Shown piece after piece: positions 7,796 to 17,800 of a DNA stretch of 64,000 nt. This stretch comes from UBA2705 sp963977125. GTDB lineage: Bacteria > Pseudomonadota > Alphaproteobacteria > Micavibrionales > Micavibrionaceae. Each line of letters begins with the position of its first letter. Within the stretch, counting starts at the first letter, position 1. The stretch is from NCBI GenBank assembly GCA_963977125.1, contig CAXBNJ010000002.1, forward strand, positions 124,001 to 188,000, given 5' to 3'. A program made the position numbers and the translations under genes. The notes below the pieces were generated by a model, which made no database searches, was not told the DNA's origin, and worked only from the letters and a program-made list of their open reading frames with translations.

Positions 7796-10700
7796 TTAAC
7801 CCGCTATCCACGCCCTAATTTGTTTAATACCCAAATTATAGGCCATCGGTATGCGCACAATGAAATACTCAATACCATCAAACTTTTTCGTCTTAACAAT
7901 GATTTCAAGTTCTTTCATGAACTCACTCAGCGCCCGCAGACCAAAATTACCGGCCATGCCCTTCATTTCATGAGCACGCTGCGCCAGTGATGTCCAGTCC
8001 TTAGCGTTATAGGCTTCTTGAATGCCTTGCAAAATCTCTTGCGCTTTCTCGTCAAAGCCGTCAACTAAACTCGTGAGCTCTGCACTATCCATTGACAGCT
8101 TGAGGGCATCCAATAGAGACTTTTCAAAAATAATGCCACGTGCCTCTATGTCAGCCACAAATGACGGGTTTTCATCGATCATATTGTCTCGTAGATTATC
8201 GGCAACAATATCATCAACATCTGCTTCAGATGCGCTCACCTTGCTTTGCTGAGCTTCATCATCTTGCCCATCTGCGACAAACTGCTGTAGCGGTGAAACA
8301 TTCATACCTATTTCCAAGTCAGCATCATCAGTATCGTTTTCTACATGGAGGCTCGCTTCGCTATCAAGGTCAGTGGCGGATTCCCCTATCGTTTCACGCT
8401 GTGAAGGTAAAGGTGGTAATTCATTAACATCAAGCGGCGCCGAAAATTCGTTCTTATCAATAGAGATGCTCTGTGTTGAGGTTAAATCATGTTCAACATT
8501 GACGGTCTGAGCATTTACGGCCTGACTTTGACTCTGTTCACTGCTTTTATCATCAGTAAATCCTGCTGCCTCCTTGGCGGCTTTACTTGCTATGTGGCCT
8601 TCACGAATAGATTTATAACGTTTTGATGTGACCTCATTAGCAAATTCGCTTTTTTCTAATTTATCAAAAACACCATTAAGGGCTTTAGGATTAACAGGCT
8701 TTAAAATAAAGTCATCCATCCCGGCATGGTAACATTCATGTACAGCTTCTTGCCCTGAATTTCCGGTTAAGGCCACAATCGGTATTGCAGACAATTCCGC
8801 ATGTTGCATAGCTCTGATCTGTTTTGTCATTTCAAGGCCGCTAATGCCATGCATATTTACATCCGTTAAGATCATGTCAAAAGGTTCTTCTTGCAGCTTA
8901 ATAATCGCTTCTTCGCCGCTTTCGACTTTAACGCATTCATGGCCTAATTTATCAATAAAGCCATTAAGCACTTTCAGATTAATACCATTATCATCGACAG
9001 CAAGGACACGATAAGAATGTTCTGTATTACGCTTAAGTTCAAAGCGGTTTGTTTCCTCGCTTTGTGCTTCTTGCGCATCACCTTCTTGCATATCGACAGT
9101 AAAGAAGAAGGTTGAACCTTCATGTTCCTTACTATTAATACTAATCTCCCCGCCCATCGCATTGATCAATTTTTGACAGATTGATAAACCAAGCCCTGTA
9201 CCACCATATTTACGCGTTGTATCCGCTTTAGCTTGCGTAAATGGTGTGAATAAGGTTTTTTGCGCATCCGCAGAAAGGCCAATGCCGGAATCTTGAACGC
9301 CAAAATAAATCGAGTGAACAGGTTGATCGCCTGATAAACCGACAATACGCGCTGTATCCGTTGTGCCCATATCGATTTTTTTGACAATGATTTGTACATC
9401 GCCATGTTCTGTGAATTTAATCGCATTACTTAACAAGTTCAGTACGACTTGACGAAGACGCGTTGGGTCACCGACCAAGTAATCTGGTACATTATCTTCA
9501 ATAGACAGCACAAGGCCGATGCCCTTTGAATCCGCATGGCTGGTCATTAAACGCTCGATACCTTGCATCATGCGTTTAACATCGAATGATATAAATTCTA
9601 GGTCGAGCTTACCGCTTTCAATCTTTTCATAGTCCAAAATATCATTAAGCAATGATAACATCGCATCGCCCGAATCTTGAATGGTTTGGGCATAGTCTTT
9701 TTGTACGGCCGTAAGCTGACTGGTTAGCAATAATTTCACCATGCCCAAAACGCCCGTAATCGGCGTGCGAATCTCATGACTTATTACCGCCAAAAACGCT
9801 GATTTAGCTTGATTGGCTTCATCTGCTGTGTCTTTGGCTTTGCGCATTTCATCCGTTTTTTGTGCTTCACGGGCACGCGCTTCTTCCAGTAATTCGCGCT
9901 CACGATCCAATACACGCAGTAAACGTTCACGATCAGCCATATCCTTAGAGTCTTTATAATTAGAAGAACTCTGAAAAACATTTTTACTCAGCCCTGAAAG
10001 AGGCGCTGATGATTTTGAGCTTTGTGGGCGGCGAATAGGCATAGACAAAATCAGAATTAAAGACAGCGCCAATTGGCCATAGACATAGCCGTAATTAATA
10101 TATTGGCCATAAGCATCAAGCGGAAATTCAATCGCAACACTGCCCAGCCAATAAGCTATTGTGTAAGCAAAACCAGAAACAATAAACAAATATTTAACCA
10201 GAACTTTTGAAGTTAAATTTGCCGAAAATAAGAAAATAGTCGTCATCGCCATTAACGATATAGCGACAAGAAAAACCATATAAGCAATATCATCAGGAAC
10301 GGCAAAAACGCTAAATGCCGTAATAACAAGGCAGAAAACGGGCGATAAAAGCGCTATTTTTCGGACCAATGCTGAACTCAGCACACGATCATAAAAATAG
10401 TTATAAAATACATAGAACACAGAGATTTGCATCAGGATATAGCTGAAGAATAAGCTTTGCTCGTAAAACTCACTATCTAAGTATAACAGCGTATTCTCAA
10501 TCATATAATGCGCCAAACCAAACAGCAAAAAAAGCGTTCCGAATAATTGATGTGGCTTACGATAGATTATAGTAAATGTCAGCATCATAAAGAACAGCGC
10601 TAAATAGACATAAATTGTCATTTCATGGCGGTCTAATTTTTCAATCCCACGACTGAAATATTGGGCTTTCGTCGTTAAGCGCGGCGCAATAATGAATGGT

Positions 10701-11314
10701 TTTTTTGCTGCCGGTTCAATATAGAACATAACCTGCGTCGTCTGGCCAATAGGCAAATCAAGCGTAATGGCACTTTCAACCAAATTATCGAATTTATCTA
10801 AGCTCTTATTTTCATTACCGAGTATTTTTAAAATAAGTTTTTGGTTCGTAATATCATAAGCCATGATTTTATGAACAAAACCAGAGCGCCCCATTACCGT
10901 ATCACCAAAATCCAAAACCCAACGATCAACTTCCGACTGGTTATTTATTCGGAAAAGAAGCCAGTATGATGAAGAAGACTGCGCCATATGCAGCGTATTG
11001 GTATCAGCTAAATAGCCTTCAGCATCACTGTTGATTTCTTTCCAGGCGGCAGCCAAATTGTATTTTTTGAATTTATCTTCAAACAGAAACACTTTGCCTT
11101 TTAAATCGACAGAGTCTTGCCCTGAGTTTAAGCCAACCACACCCAACCCCTCAGCCATTTTTGTCTGTGCTGATACTGGCGCACTGACAGCAAAGCAGCA
11201 TAAAAGCACGGCCATGAAGGCCCATAAAAATCTATTCGCCTTTTTTTGTTCTACAAAGACAGACTTAAGGGACAAAGACAATGAGGTGGAGATGGACGTG
11301 GTTGAGTGCAACAC
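7796..11314 (-). CDS. Hybrid sensor histidine kinase with 7TMR-DISM-like sensor, receiver and Hpt domains
   Basis: A 1172-residue membrane kinase. In order: signal sequence (about 28-50, ending PVSAQ), a periplasmic region like 7TMR-DISMED2 (about 60-210), a seven-helix membrane block (about 230-425, KPHQLFGTLFLLFGL onward), a coiled coil (about 460-500), HisKA with phospho-acceptor His513 in VISHEIRTP, an HATPase domain (NLLSNAIKFTEH, DSGIGLS, KYGGTGLGLSIC), a receiver with Asp818 in ILTDVNMHG and the KP motif in FILKPVNP, an acidic Gln/Ser-rich linker, and a C-terminal Hpt with His1115 in AHEMKGMAGNFG. All phosphorelay residues are present, so His-Asp-His relay within one chain is expected, with a separate output regulator not seen here. 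The start is GTG with AAGG eight bases upstream. The extracellular ligand is unknown; DISM domains often bind carbohydrates or small molecules. Confidence 0.93.
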   Translation of the reverse strand: MLHSTTSISTSLSLSLKSVFVEQKKANRFLWAFMAVLLCCFAVSAPVSAQTKMAEGLGVVGLNSGQDSVDLKGKVFLFEDKFKKYNLAAAWKEINSDAEGYLADTNTLHMAQSSSSYWLLFRINNQSEVDRWVLDFGDTVMGRSGFVHKIMAYDITNQKLILKILGNENKSLDKFDNLVESAITLDLPIGQTTQVMFYIEPAAKKPFIIAPRLTTKAQYFSRGIEKLDRHEMTIYVYLALFFMMLTFTIIYRKPHQLFGTLFLLFGLAHYMIENTLLYLDSEFYEQSLFFSYILMQISVFYVFYNYFYDRVLSSALVRKIALLSPVFCLVITAFSVFAVPDDIAYMVFLVAISLMAMTTIFLFSANLTSKVLVKYLFIVSGFAYTIAYWLGSVAIEFPLDAYGQYINYGYVYGQLALSLILILSMPIRRPQSSKSSAPLSGLSKNVFQSSSNYKDSKDMADRERLLRVLDRERELLEEARAREAQKTDEMRKAKDTADEANQAKSAFLAVISHEIRTPITGVLGMVKLLLTSQLTAVQKDYAQTIQDSGDAMLSLLNDILDYEKIESGKLDLEFISFDVKRMMQGIERLMTSHADSKGIGLVLSIEDNVPDYLVGDPTRLRQVVLNLLSNAIKFTEHGDVQIIVKKIDMGTTDTARIVGLSGDQPVHSIYFGVQDSGIGLSADAQKTLFTPFTQAKADTTRKYGGTGLGLSICQKLINAMGGEISINSKEHEGSTFFFTVDMQEGDAQEAQSEETNRFELKRNTEHSYRVLAVDDNGINLKVLNGFIDKLGHECVKVESGEEAIIKLQEEPFDMILTDVNMHGISGLEMTKQIRAMQHAELSAIPIVALTGNSGQEAVHECYHAGMDDFILKPVNPKALNGVFDKLEKSEFANEVTSKRYKSIREGHIASKAAKEAAGFTDDKSSEQSQSQAVNAQTVNVEHDLTSTQSISIDKNEFSAPLDVNELPPLPSQRETIGESATDLDSEASLHVENDTDDADLEIGMNVSPLQQFVADGQDDEAQQSKVSASEADVDDIVADNLRDNMIDENPSFVADIEARGIIFEKSLLDALKLSMDSAELTSLVDGFDEKAQEILQGIQEAYNAKDWTSLAQRAHEMKGMAGNFGLRALSEFMKELEIIVKTKKFDGIEYFIVRIPMAYNLGIKQIRAWIAG

Positions 11315-11345
11315 TACAATTACCTTATGGTTTATAGGTTTAAAT

Positions 11346-11498
11346 TTATGACCAGCTTACTAAAGTAGCCGCCATAAGCACCAAGATAGCGCCGATGAAA
11401 TACACACTATATTTAAACATTGTGCAAAAAGAGTCCCACGTTTTTTGGGCAGATTTAACAGCTTGAGGATCGGCAGTAGCGTTTTTACTAATAGTCAT
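11346..11498 (-). CDS. Small aa3-type cytochrome c oxidase subunit IV-like protein
   Basis: A 50-residue protein (MTISKNATAD...) with a polar N-terminus, the segment SAQKTWDSFCTMFKYSV and one C-terminal membrane helix (IGAILVLMAATLVSW). The A-x-x-TW-x-x-F pattern before a single helix matches the bacterial aa3-type oxidase subunit IV family (PF07835), common in alphaproteobacteria. The start at ATG 11498 is chosen because GAAAGAG lies five bases upstream; a GTG at 11537 would add 13 residues but has poor spacing. It ends 31 bp before the histidine kinase start on the same strand, so the two may be cotranscribed, though no other oxidase gene is near. The short length limits certainty. Confidence 0.65.
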   Translation of the reverse strand: MTISKNATADPQAVKSAQKTWDSFCTMFKYSVYFIGAILVLMAATLVSWS

Positions 11499-11812
11499 TT
11501 TAACTCTTTCATTATTGATCGTTAAGAAACGGGCCACAGCTCTTAAGTGAGCCCTAAAGAAGTTTAACGCAAAACATTAAATCTATCTTTAAATAAATTA
11601 CAAAAATCTAGATTTATATTAACATTATAATTCAATAAAATAAATGCACAACGCACAGAGAACGCACAGAGTACGTTGAGTATTTTAAAAGCGTCTAATA
11701 TTTAGATCATCTGTGTATCAATAATAGCGCTTGAATAGAATTCCTTGTAGTATTCTATCGAGATTGCCAGTATAAGTGACACAATTCAAAGCAACAAAAA
11801 ACTGATAGTATA
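11499..11812. promoter_or_regulatory. Divergent AT-rich intergenic region
   Basis: 314 bp between the oxidase-like gene (-) and the DUF2066 gene (+). It presumably carries both promoters. I see no strong promoter boxes, terminator or RNA gene. The one structured element is the tandem direct repeat at 11650-11671. Confidence 0.4.
11650..11671. repeat. Two tandem 11-bp direct repeats (AACGCACAGAG)
   Basis: AACGCACAGAG occurs twice head to tail (11650-11660, 11661-11671) in the divergent promoter region. Spacing of one helical turn would place two binding sites on the same DNA face, so a regulator site is possible. Confidence 0.5.
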
Positions 11813-12919
11813 ATGAACTTAAAAAAATTTACATTAGCGCTTCTTCTGAGCTTCCTTGCCCTGTTCACAAGCCTGTACACAGCGCCGTTACAGGCCGCAG
11901 ATAATGTGTTTATTGTCCAAGATGTCAAGACAGAAGCGACCGCAAAAAGCGCTGTTGTTGCCCGAGAGATTGCTTTTAAAAGAGCCCTCGAGAAATCTTT
12001 TGCTTTACTAACACGCCGAATGGTTGACTCCGAACAACAAAAAGAAATGACGCAGCCCAGCAGCGATGACATAGCCAATATGGTGCTTGATTTTGAAATA
12101 ACATCCGAAAAATCATCCAATACTAGCTATCGTGCGACCTACACCATCCGCTATAATAAAGACAATATTCGTGATTTCTTTGCCAGTCAAAGCGTCAATT
12201 ATACGGATGTTTCAGGCCAACGTTTATTGGTATTGCCCTTTATTCAAATCCAAAACCAAACCGCTTTGTGGAATGAACAAAACCCATTCTTGAAGGGGTG
12301 GCAAGATGCCACGACGAACACAGATACTCTTACCCAAATCATTGTACCGATTAATGATTTACAAGATATGATGGACATTAAAGATCATGAGGCTTTAACC
12401 TATGATGTTGAAAAAATCAAACGTATGGTTTCACGCTATAATGCAAAAGAAGCTGTGATCATCATTGCATCACCACAAGCTGGCCTTGCTAATTTACGGA
12501 CAAGCCCTGTAAATCTTTATATCTATAAAACAGATAAAGGCCGCCCTGAATATATCAACACAATCACCGTCAAGCCATCGAACAGAAAAGATATTGTCCA
12601 AAACTCAATTGTACAAGTTAAGCGTTTCTTGCAAGAAGAATGGAAGCGCAAAAATTCTGTCTCACCACAGGAACAAAGCCGTCTCTATAACATTGTCGTG
12701 CGCTATGACAATATTGACCAATGGCAGGCGAGCAAAAACCTTTTAGAGCAAAATATTGGCAAAAATAATATCACGATTAAATCGTTACGGTTAAATGAAG
12801 CGACATTGCAAATTGATTATAATGGCAGCGTTGAGCGTTTAAACCTGTCCCTCTCACGCAAGGGGTTTTCTCTACGCCCTGTCGGCGCGGGTATTTTTGA
12901 GTTTTATAAAGAGAAATAG
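11813..12919 (+). CDS. DUF2066 domain-containing exported protein
   Basis: A 368-residue protein with a classic signal peptide (KK then LALLLSFLALF, likely cleavage after PLQA near residue 28). The mature N-terminal part (NVFIVQDVKTEATAKSAVVAREIAFKRALEKSFALLTRRM) has the form of the DUF2066 family, a periplasmic protein often encoded just before the AI-2E transporter and hda genes; the function is unknown. The middle (LLVLPFIQIQNQTALWNEQNPFLKGW) and a later half with PVNLYIYKTDKGRPEYINT look like alternating alpha/beta structure. No cysteine ligands or catalytic motif stand out. It starts the plus-strand cluster; only 11 bp separate it from the transporter gene, so cotranscription is likely. 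Confidence 0.82.
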   Translation: MNLKKFTLALLLSFLALFTSLYTAPLQAADNVFIVQDVKTEATAKSAVVAREIAFKRALEKSFALLTRRMVDSEQQKEMTQPSSDDIANMVLDFEITSEKSSNTSYRATYTIRYNKDNIRDFFASQSVNYTDVSGQRLLVLPFIQIQNQTALWNEQNPFLKGWQDATTNTDTLTQIIVPINDLQDMMDIKDHEALTYDVEKIKRMVSRYNAKEAVIIIASPQAGLANLRTSPVNLYIYKTDKGRPEYINTITVKPSNRKDIVQNSIVQVKRFLQEEWKRKNSVSPQEQSRLYNIVVRYDNIDQWQASKNLLEQNIGKNNITIKSLRLNEATLQIDYNGSVERLNLSLSRKGFSLRPVGAGIFEFYKEK

Positions 12920-12930
12920 GAAGTAAGATA

Positions 12931-14094
12931 ATGAGCATTGAACGGCAGTCTATTTTTTGGATTAGCATTCTCACCCTAACTATTCTGAGTCTTTGGGCTT
13001 TACAGGCCGTTCTTCTTCCTTTTGTTCTGGGCGCGGCGATCGCTTATCTTCTCGATCCATTTGTTGAACGTTTAAATAAATGGGGCATTAACCGCAGCCT
13101 ATCAACCGTGCTTATGCTGCTCATTAGCTTTGCCTCGATAGGCCTCATACTCGCGATAATTCTTCCTGCTTTATATAATGAGCTACTCACCTTAATAGAA
13201 GCGCTCCCTGCTTATATAGAAACGGTAAAAACCTTTTTAGCGCCGCATATAGAGCTTATCAAAGCCAAAATAGGTTTCACTGATCAAGTTGATCTATTAG
13301 CCATTGCCATGAAGCAACAAGAAGCCGCTTTTAAAGCCAGTGGTTCTCTTCTCAATGGTCTAGCCTCGGGTGGTAGCTCAGTTTTAACTGTGATCTCTAT
13401 CCTTGCGCTAACGCCGCTTTCGGCCTTTTTCTTTATCCGTGAATGGCCACGTATAATGCAATTTTTCGACCATTTACTACCGCGCAGCCATGAAGCAACT
13501 CTGAAAACACTTTTGTTAAAAATGCATAATATTGTGTCGGGCTTTATTCGCGGACAGCTTATGGTCGCCAGTTTCCTTGGTGTTTTTTATGCCGTTGCCT
13601 TAAAGCTCGCAGGGCTTGAATATGGCGTTATTATTGGCTTAAGCGCGGGTTTACTGTCCATTATTCCTATGCTTGGCGCAGTTGGGGGCTTGCTTGCGGC
13701 CGCAATAACGGCTTGGCTTACGACGGGTGATATTGGTTATACGGGTATCATCGCCGCTATATTTATATTTGGCCAAATTGTCGAAGGCAATTTCCTCACG
13801 CCTAAACTTGTGGGTGAACAAGTCGGCCTGCATCCTTTATGGGTGATCTTTGCCGTCATGGCGGGTGGCGCATTAATGGGGCTTGCTGGCATGTTTTTAG
13901 CCGTCCCTATTGCTGCGATTATCGGCGTTCTTATTGGCTTCTCGCTTGAGCATTATAAAACGACACAGCTCTATACCGGCAAGAAACCTCAAAGCAAAAC
14001 AGTGGGCAAAACAGTGGGCAAAACAACGAGTAAAACAACGAATAAAACAGCTAAAAAACCCGCTGCGGCCAAAAAATCTAAAAAATCAACTTAA
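12931..14094 (+). CDS. AI-2E family transporter (PerM/TqsA-like permease)
   Basis: A 387-residue inner-membrane protein with about eight helices. It shows the family's hallmark C-terminal half: IPMLGAVGGLLAAAITAWL, GQIVEGNFLTPKLVGEQVGL, HPLWVIFAVMAGGALMGLAG and MFLAVPIAAIIGVLIGF. Members export small molecules (autoinducer-2 for TqsA) or, in other groups, exchange ions; the substrate here cannot be told. AGGA precedes the ATG. The last ~38 residues are an unusual Lys/Thr-rich tail made from x-K-T-x tetrapeptides, encoded by the 12-bp tandem repeats at 13993-14052, then KKPAAAKKSKKST; such a basic tail is probably cytoplasmic. It lies between the DUF2066 and Hda-like genes. Confidence 0.92.
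   Translation: MSIERQSIFWISILTLTILSLWALQAVLLPFVLGAAIAYLLDPFVERLNKWGINRSLSTVLMLLISFASIGLILAIILPALYNELLTLIEALPAYIETVKTFLAPHIELIKAKIGFTDQVDLLAIAMKQQEAAFKASGSLLNGLASGGSSVLTVISILALTPLSAFFFIREWPRIMQFFDHLLPRSHEATLKTLLLKMHNIVSGFIRGQLMVASFLGVFYAVALKLAGLEYGVIIGLSAGLLSIIPMLGAVGGLLAAAITAWLTTGDIGYTGIIAAIFIFGQIVEGNFLTPKLVGEQVGLHPLWVIFAVMAGGALMGLAGMFLAVPIAAIIGVLIGFSLEHYKTTQLYTGKKPQSKTVGKTVGKTTSKTTNKTAKKPAAAKKSKKST
13993..14052 (+). repeat. Five imperfect 12-bp tandem repeats coding x-K-T-x
   Basis: Units at 13993, 14005, 14017, 14029 and 14041 follow the pattern [AG][GA][CT]AAAACA[GA][TC]G, with the last unit more diverged. They are in frame and encode SKTV, GKTV, GKTT, SKTT and NKTA at the C-terminal tail of the transporter. 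Slippage here would change tail length without breaking the frame. Confidence 0.85.
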
Positions 14095-14126
14095 CGCGCG
14101 CGCAGATTTACGCTATATCATTAGCT

Positions 14127-14825
14127 ATGAATGTAATAACACATACGACTTATACGCAAATCCCGTTAGACCTTCCCCATCGTACAGCTTATGGCCGCGA
14201 TGATTTTTTGATTGCTCCGAATAATCAAGATGCCGCCGCATGGGTTGATCGCTGGCCAGAGTGGCCGGCTCCCGCCTTAATTCTGTATGGCCCGGCCGCC
14301 TGTGGCAAAACTCATTTAAGCGCTGTGTGGGCACAAAAAAGTGAGGCGGCACTACTGACCCCCGAAGATTTCATAAAAAAAGACGCTGAAGAGATCAGCC
14401 AAATAGCGCAGCATATAGCGATAAGCCATGCCGATCTCATGATTGGTGACCGCGCTTGCGAGGAAAAACTCTTTCACCTTTACAACATATTCAAGGAAAC
14501 AGGTCGTAGCGTATTGCTTACAAGCCGCGCGCCTGCTAGCGCTCTTAATTTCGAAGTCCCTGATTTAGCGTCACGATTACGCGCCGCGCCCTCTATCGCG
14601 ATTGACGCGCCTGATGACACATTATTAACAGCCGTGCTTTTAAAATTATTCCGTGATCGTCAGGTTACAATTAATGATGAAGTCATTCACTATATTCTAC
14701 CCCGTATGCAGCGTTCATTTTCTGCTGCCCGCGATTTAGTCAATCAGGCGGATAAACGCGCCCTTGCTGAAAAGCGCAATATAACCATTCCCTTAATTCG
14801 TGATATTTTGATGACTGAATATTAA
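14127..14825 (+). CDS. hda: Hda/HdaA-like DnaA regulatory inactivator
   Basis: A 232-residue AAA+ protein resembling the ATPase part of DnaA without the DNA-binding domain IV. The N-terminal QIPLDLP (11-17) fits the clamp-binding motif that tethers Hda to the DNA polymerase sliding clamp, where it promotes hydrolysis of DnaA-bound ATP and prevents re-initiation. Walker A is GPAACGKTHL (Gly55-Thr62). The Walker B region reads ADLMIGDRAC instead of a usual hydrophobic-DD, so it is degenerate. LFHLYNIFKETGRSVLLTSRAP and DLASRLRAAP are the sensor-1 and Arg-finger regions; QRSFSAARDLVNQAD is the sensor-2 region. It follows the transporter gene by 32 bp. Its stop overlaps the giant RTX gene's stop by 4 bp (TTAA, 14822-14825). 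Confidence 0.9.
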   Translation: MNVITHTTYTQIPLDLPHRTAYGRDDFLIAPNNQDAAAWVDRWPEWPAPALILYGPAACGKTHLSAVWAQKSEAALLTPEDFIKKDAEEISQIAQHIAISHADLMIGDRACEEKLFHLYNIFKETGRSVLLTSRAPASALNFEVPDLASRLRAAPSIAIDAPDDTLLTAVLLKLFRDRQVTINDEVIHYILPRMQRSFSAARDLVNQADKRALAEKRNITIPLIRDILMTEY

Positions 14826-17800
14826 ACGTTATCGATAACATCAACCGTGTAGATTGATCCACCATCATTATATTCATATGTTGTCGTGTTACCGACTGTG
14901 CCTGATAGCGTTAACCCTGCGCCATTAGCAAAGCTAAACCCTGTACCAGAATCCATCTGTACAGTAAGGTTATCTGTATTATCTGCGCCCAGAATATCTT
15001 TCAGCTCTTGGCCTGTTAATTCAAAGTCACCGCCTGTTGATGTAATATTGGTGAAGTCTAGCTCTTCAATATCACTAAATACAGCCGCGATATCCGCACC
15101 ATCAAAACCATCGCCGCCAAATGTATCTAAATCTATAGATCCGGCATTAAAGCTCAATGTATCAAGACCTGCACCACCATCAATAGCTGTGAAGTTAGTT
15201 AGGTCATCTGCATCCATAACAAAGCCATCAGCGCCGCTACCAAGAATTAAGTTCTCAATCTCAGTAAAGCTATCTTGATTGCTGCTATCGCCGAGTTTCG
15301 TCGCTGTGCCTGTCGCCGATGTAAGGTCTAAGTTGAGGTCACCACTCACGCCACTAAAGTCGATCGTATCACTACCACCTGTGCCGCCGTCATATGTATC
15401 TGTCCCTGTGCTACCTAGGAACAGATCATCCCCCGCTTCACCGAATAAGAAGTCATCGCCTGCGCCGCCATCAAGCGTATCATTATCATTGCCGCCATAT
15501 AATGTATCGTCACCTAAGCCGCCATTAAGTTGGTCTGCGCCATCTAAGCCACGTAAGATATTATTCAGATCATCCCCAGTAATAATATCAGCTACCGATG
15601 AGCCCGTAACATTCTCAATATTTACGATATTATCTTCAATTGATCCACCAAGCGTAACGTCTACAGCTGTATTTTCATTCAAGGTTACATTTACCGCTTG
15701 TGCGAGGGCTGAATAGTCAATCGTATCAATACCGCTACCGCCATCAATAACATCAATCACGTTATCGTCGCTCGTGACGTTAATCAGATCATCATTCAAG
15801 CCGCCATCAATAGTATCAAGGCCATCGCCGCCATCTAGCGTGTCATTATCAGCGCCACCGCTCAATATATCATTACCGCCGGCACCATTTAATATATCAG
15901 CGCCGCCATTACCTGTTAGCGCGTTGGCTAATGCATCGCCGTTAATAATATCAGCCGCCGTGCTACCAATAACATTTTCAATGTTACGCAATTGATCTTC
16001 TGCCGCGCCGCCGCCAAAGGATACATCGGCAAGTGTCGAGCCATTTAAGGTCACTTCTACAGATTGTGCGAGGGCAGAGTAATCAATCGTATCAATTTCA
16101 CTACCGCCATCTATAACATCTATGCCATCAGCTGTGTTCATCACGTTAATCAGATCCGCACCGCCATCGCCATTAATCGTATCTGCGCCATCGCCGCCAT
16201 CTAATGTATCAGCATCCGCGCCACCATTAAGAACATCTTCACCCGCGCCGCCTGTAAGAATGTCATTACCTGCATTACCACTTAGTGTATTGGCAAGGCC
16301 ATCACCTGTAAGTGTATCAGCAAAGGCCGAGCCCGTAACATTTTCGATATTGCGAATAATATCTTCATCTGCGCTACCCGCTACAGTGACATTTGCATCT
16401 GTTGATGTGTTGAGTGTAACAACCATGCCAGAGCCTGTTATCCCTGAGTAATCAACCGTATCAGAGCCTGAATTACCGTCAAATATATTGTTCTGACCTT
16501 GCACTCCAATAAAGCTGTCATTAAAGGTCGTACCTATCGCACCTTCAATACTGGTATAAATATCAGAGCCAAGCCCCGAGGCTGAGAATTTATTTGAGTC
16601 AAGTGCTTGCGTCAAATCGACATTAAGAGCGCCCGTTAAGCCACTTGCATCAAGTAAATCGAGACCAGCGCCGCCATCATATTGATCTGAGCTACCGTCC
16701 TCAGTAAGCATAATTATATCATTGCCGTTACCGCCAAAGATATTATCTCCACCAATGCCGCCATCTATTGTATCCGCGTCATCACCGCCAAACAAATCAT
16801 CATTACCCGCTGCGCCATCAATAATATCCGCGCCTGCACCACCCGTGAAGGAGTTATTATTGGCATCGCCCGTATAATTATCGACAAAGCCTGTGCCTAT
16901 AATATGCTCAATCGAAGTGAGTGTATCGATGCCCGCGCCGCTATCAGTAACTTCTGATCCAATATTGGTTAAATCAACAGTGATGCCTCCGCCTTCAGCT
17001 GAATAATCAGCTGTATCAATGCCCGATCCGCCATCTAAACTATCATTACCTGCGCCACCACTTAGTACATCAGTGCCAAGGCCACCAAGAAGCGTATCAT
17101 TACCACCATCGCCGTAAAGTGTATCGTTGCCCGCATCGCCATCAATAATATCCGCGCCGCCATTACCTGTGAATATATTTATTGCACTGTCACCTGTCAT
17201 GGTGTCGGCTTGGTCTGTACCAATAACATTTTCAACATTAACGATACTGTCTTCGACGCTAACGCCAATGGTAACATCAACGGCTGTATTAGTATTCAGG
17301 TCAACAGTAATACCAGAACTATGGCCAAAGAAGCTTACAGTATCAGCCCCAGAGCTACCATCAATTGTGTTGTTAACGCCCTCTTCCATCGTAATAATAT
17401 CCGCGCCTAGCGAGCCTATAACGTTTTCAAAACCACTAATCGTATCATTACCAATACCCGCCAAGGTGCTCAGCGTGTTGAGCCCGAGATTAATTGTTAT
17501 TCCGCTTACACCTGTATTCGTGAAGTCGATAAGATCAAGGCCCGCGCCGCCAATATAGCTATCATCCGCGCCATCTAAGCTTACAACAAAACTGTCATTA
17601 CCCGCTTCGCCATCAAGGACTTCTGCGCCAGCGCCATCCGTAAAGCTATCTGCGCTCGCGCCACCATAGACAGTGACATCAGCCGATCCGCCAACATAAC
17701 TATCAACTTGATCCGTTGCGTAGAAAATCTCTATATCATTACTTGCAACCGTATCAAGGTCACCGTAAGTATCATTTACATTCAAGGCTGTCAGATCAAT

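Noticed and set aside
7658..7990. 110-codon plus-strand frame across the gap between the AsmA-like and kinase genes
   Set aside because: It overlaps the well-supported ends of both genes in another phase and has no family features.
11755..12120. 121-codon minus-strand frame opposite the DUF2066 gene
   Set aside because: Antisense to a gene with a clear signal peptide and family features; no independent support.
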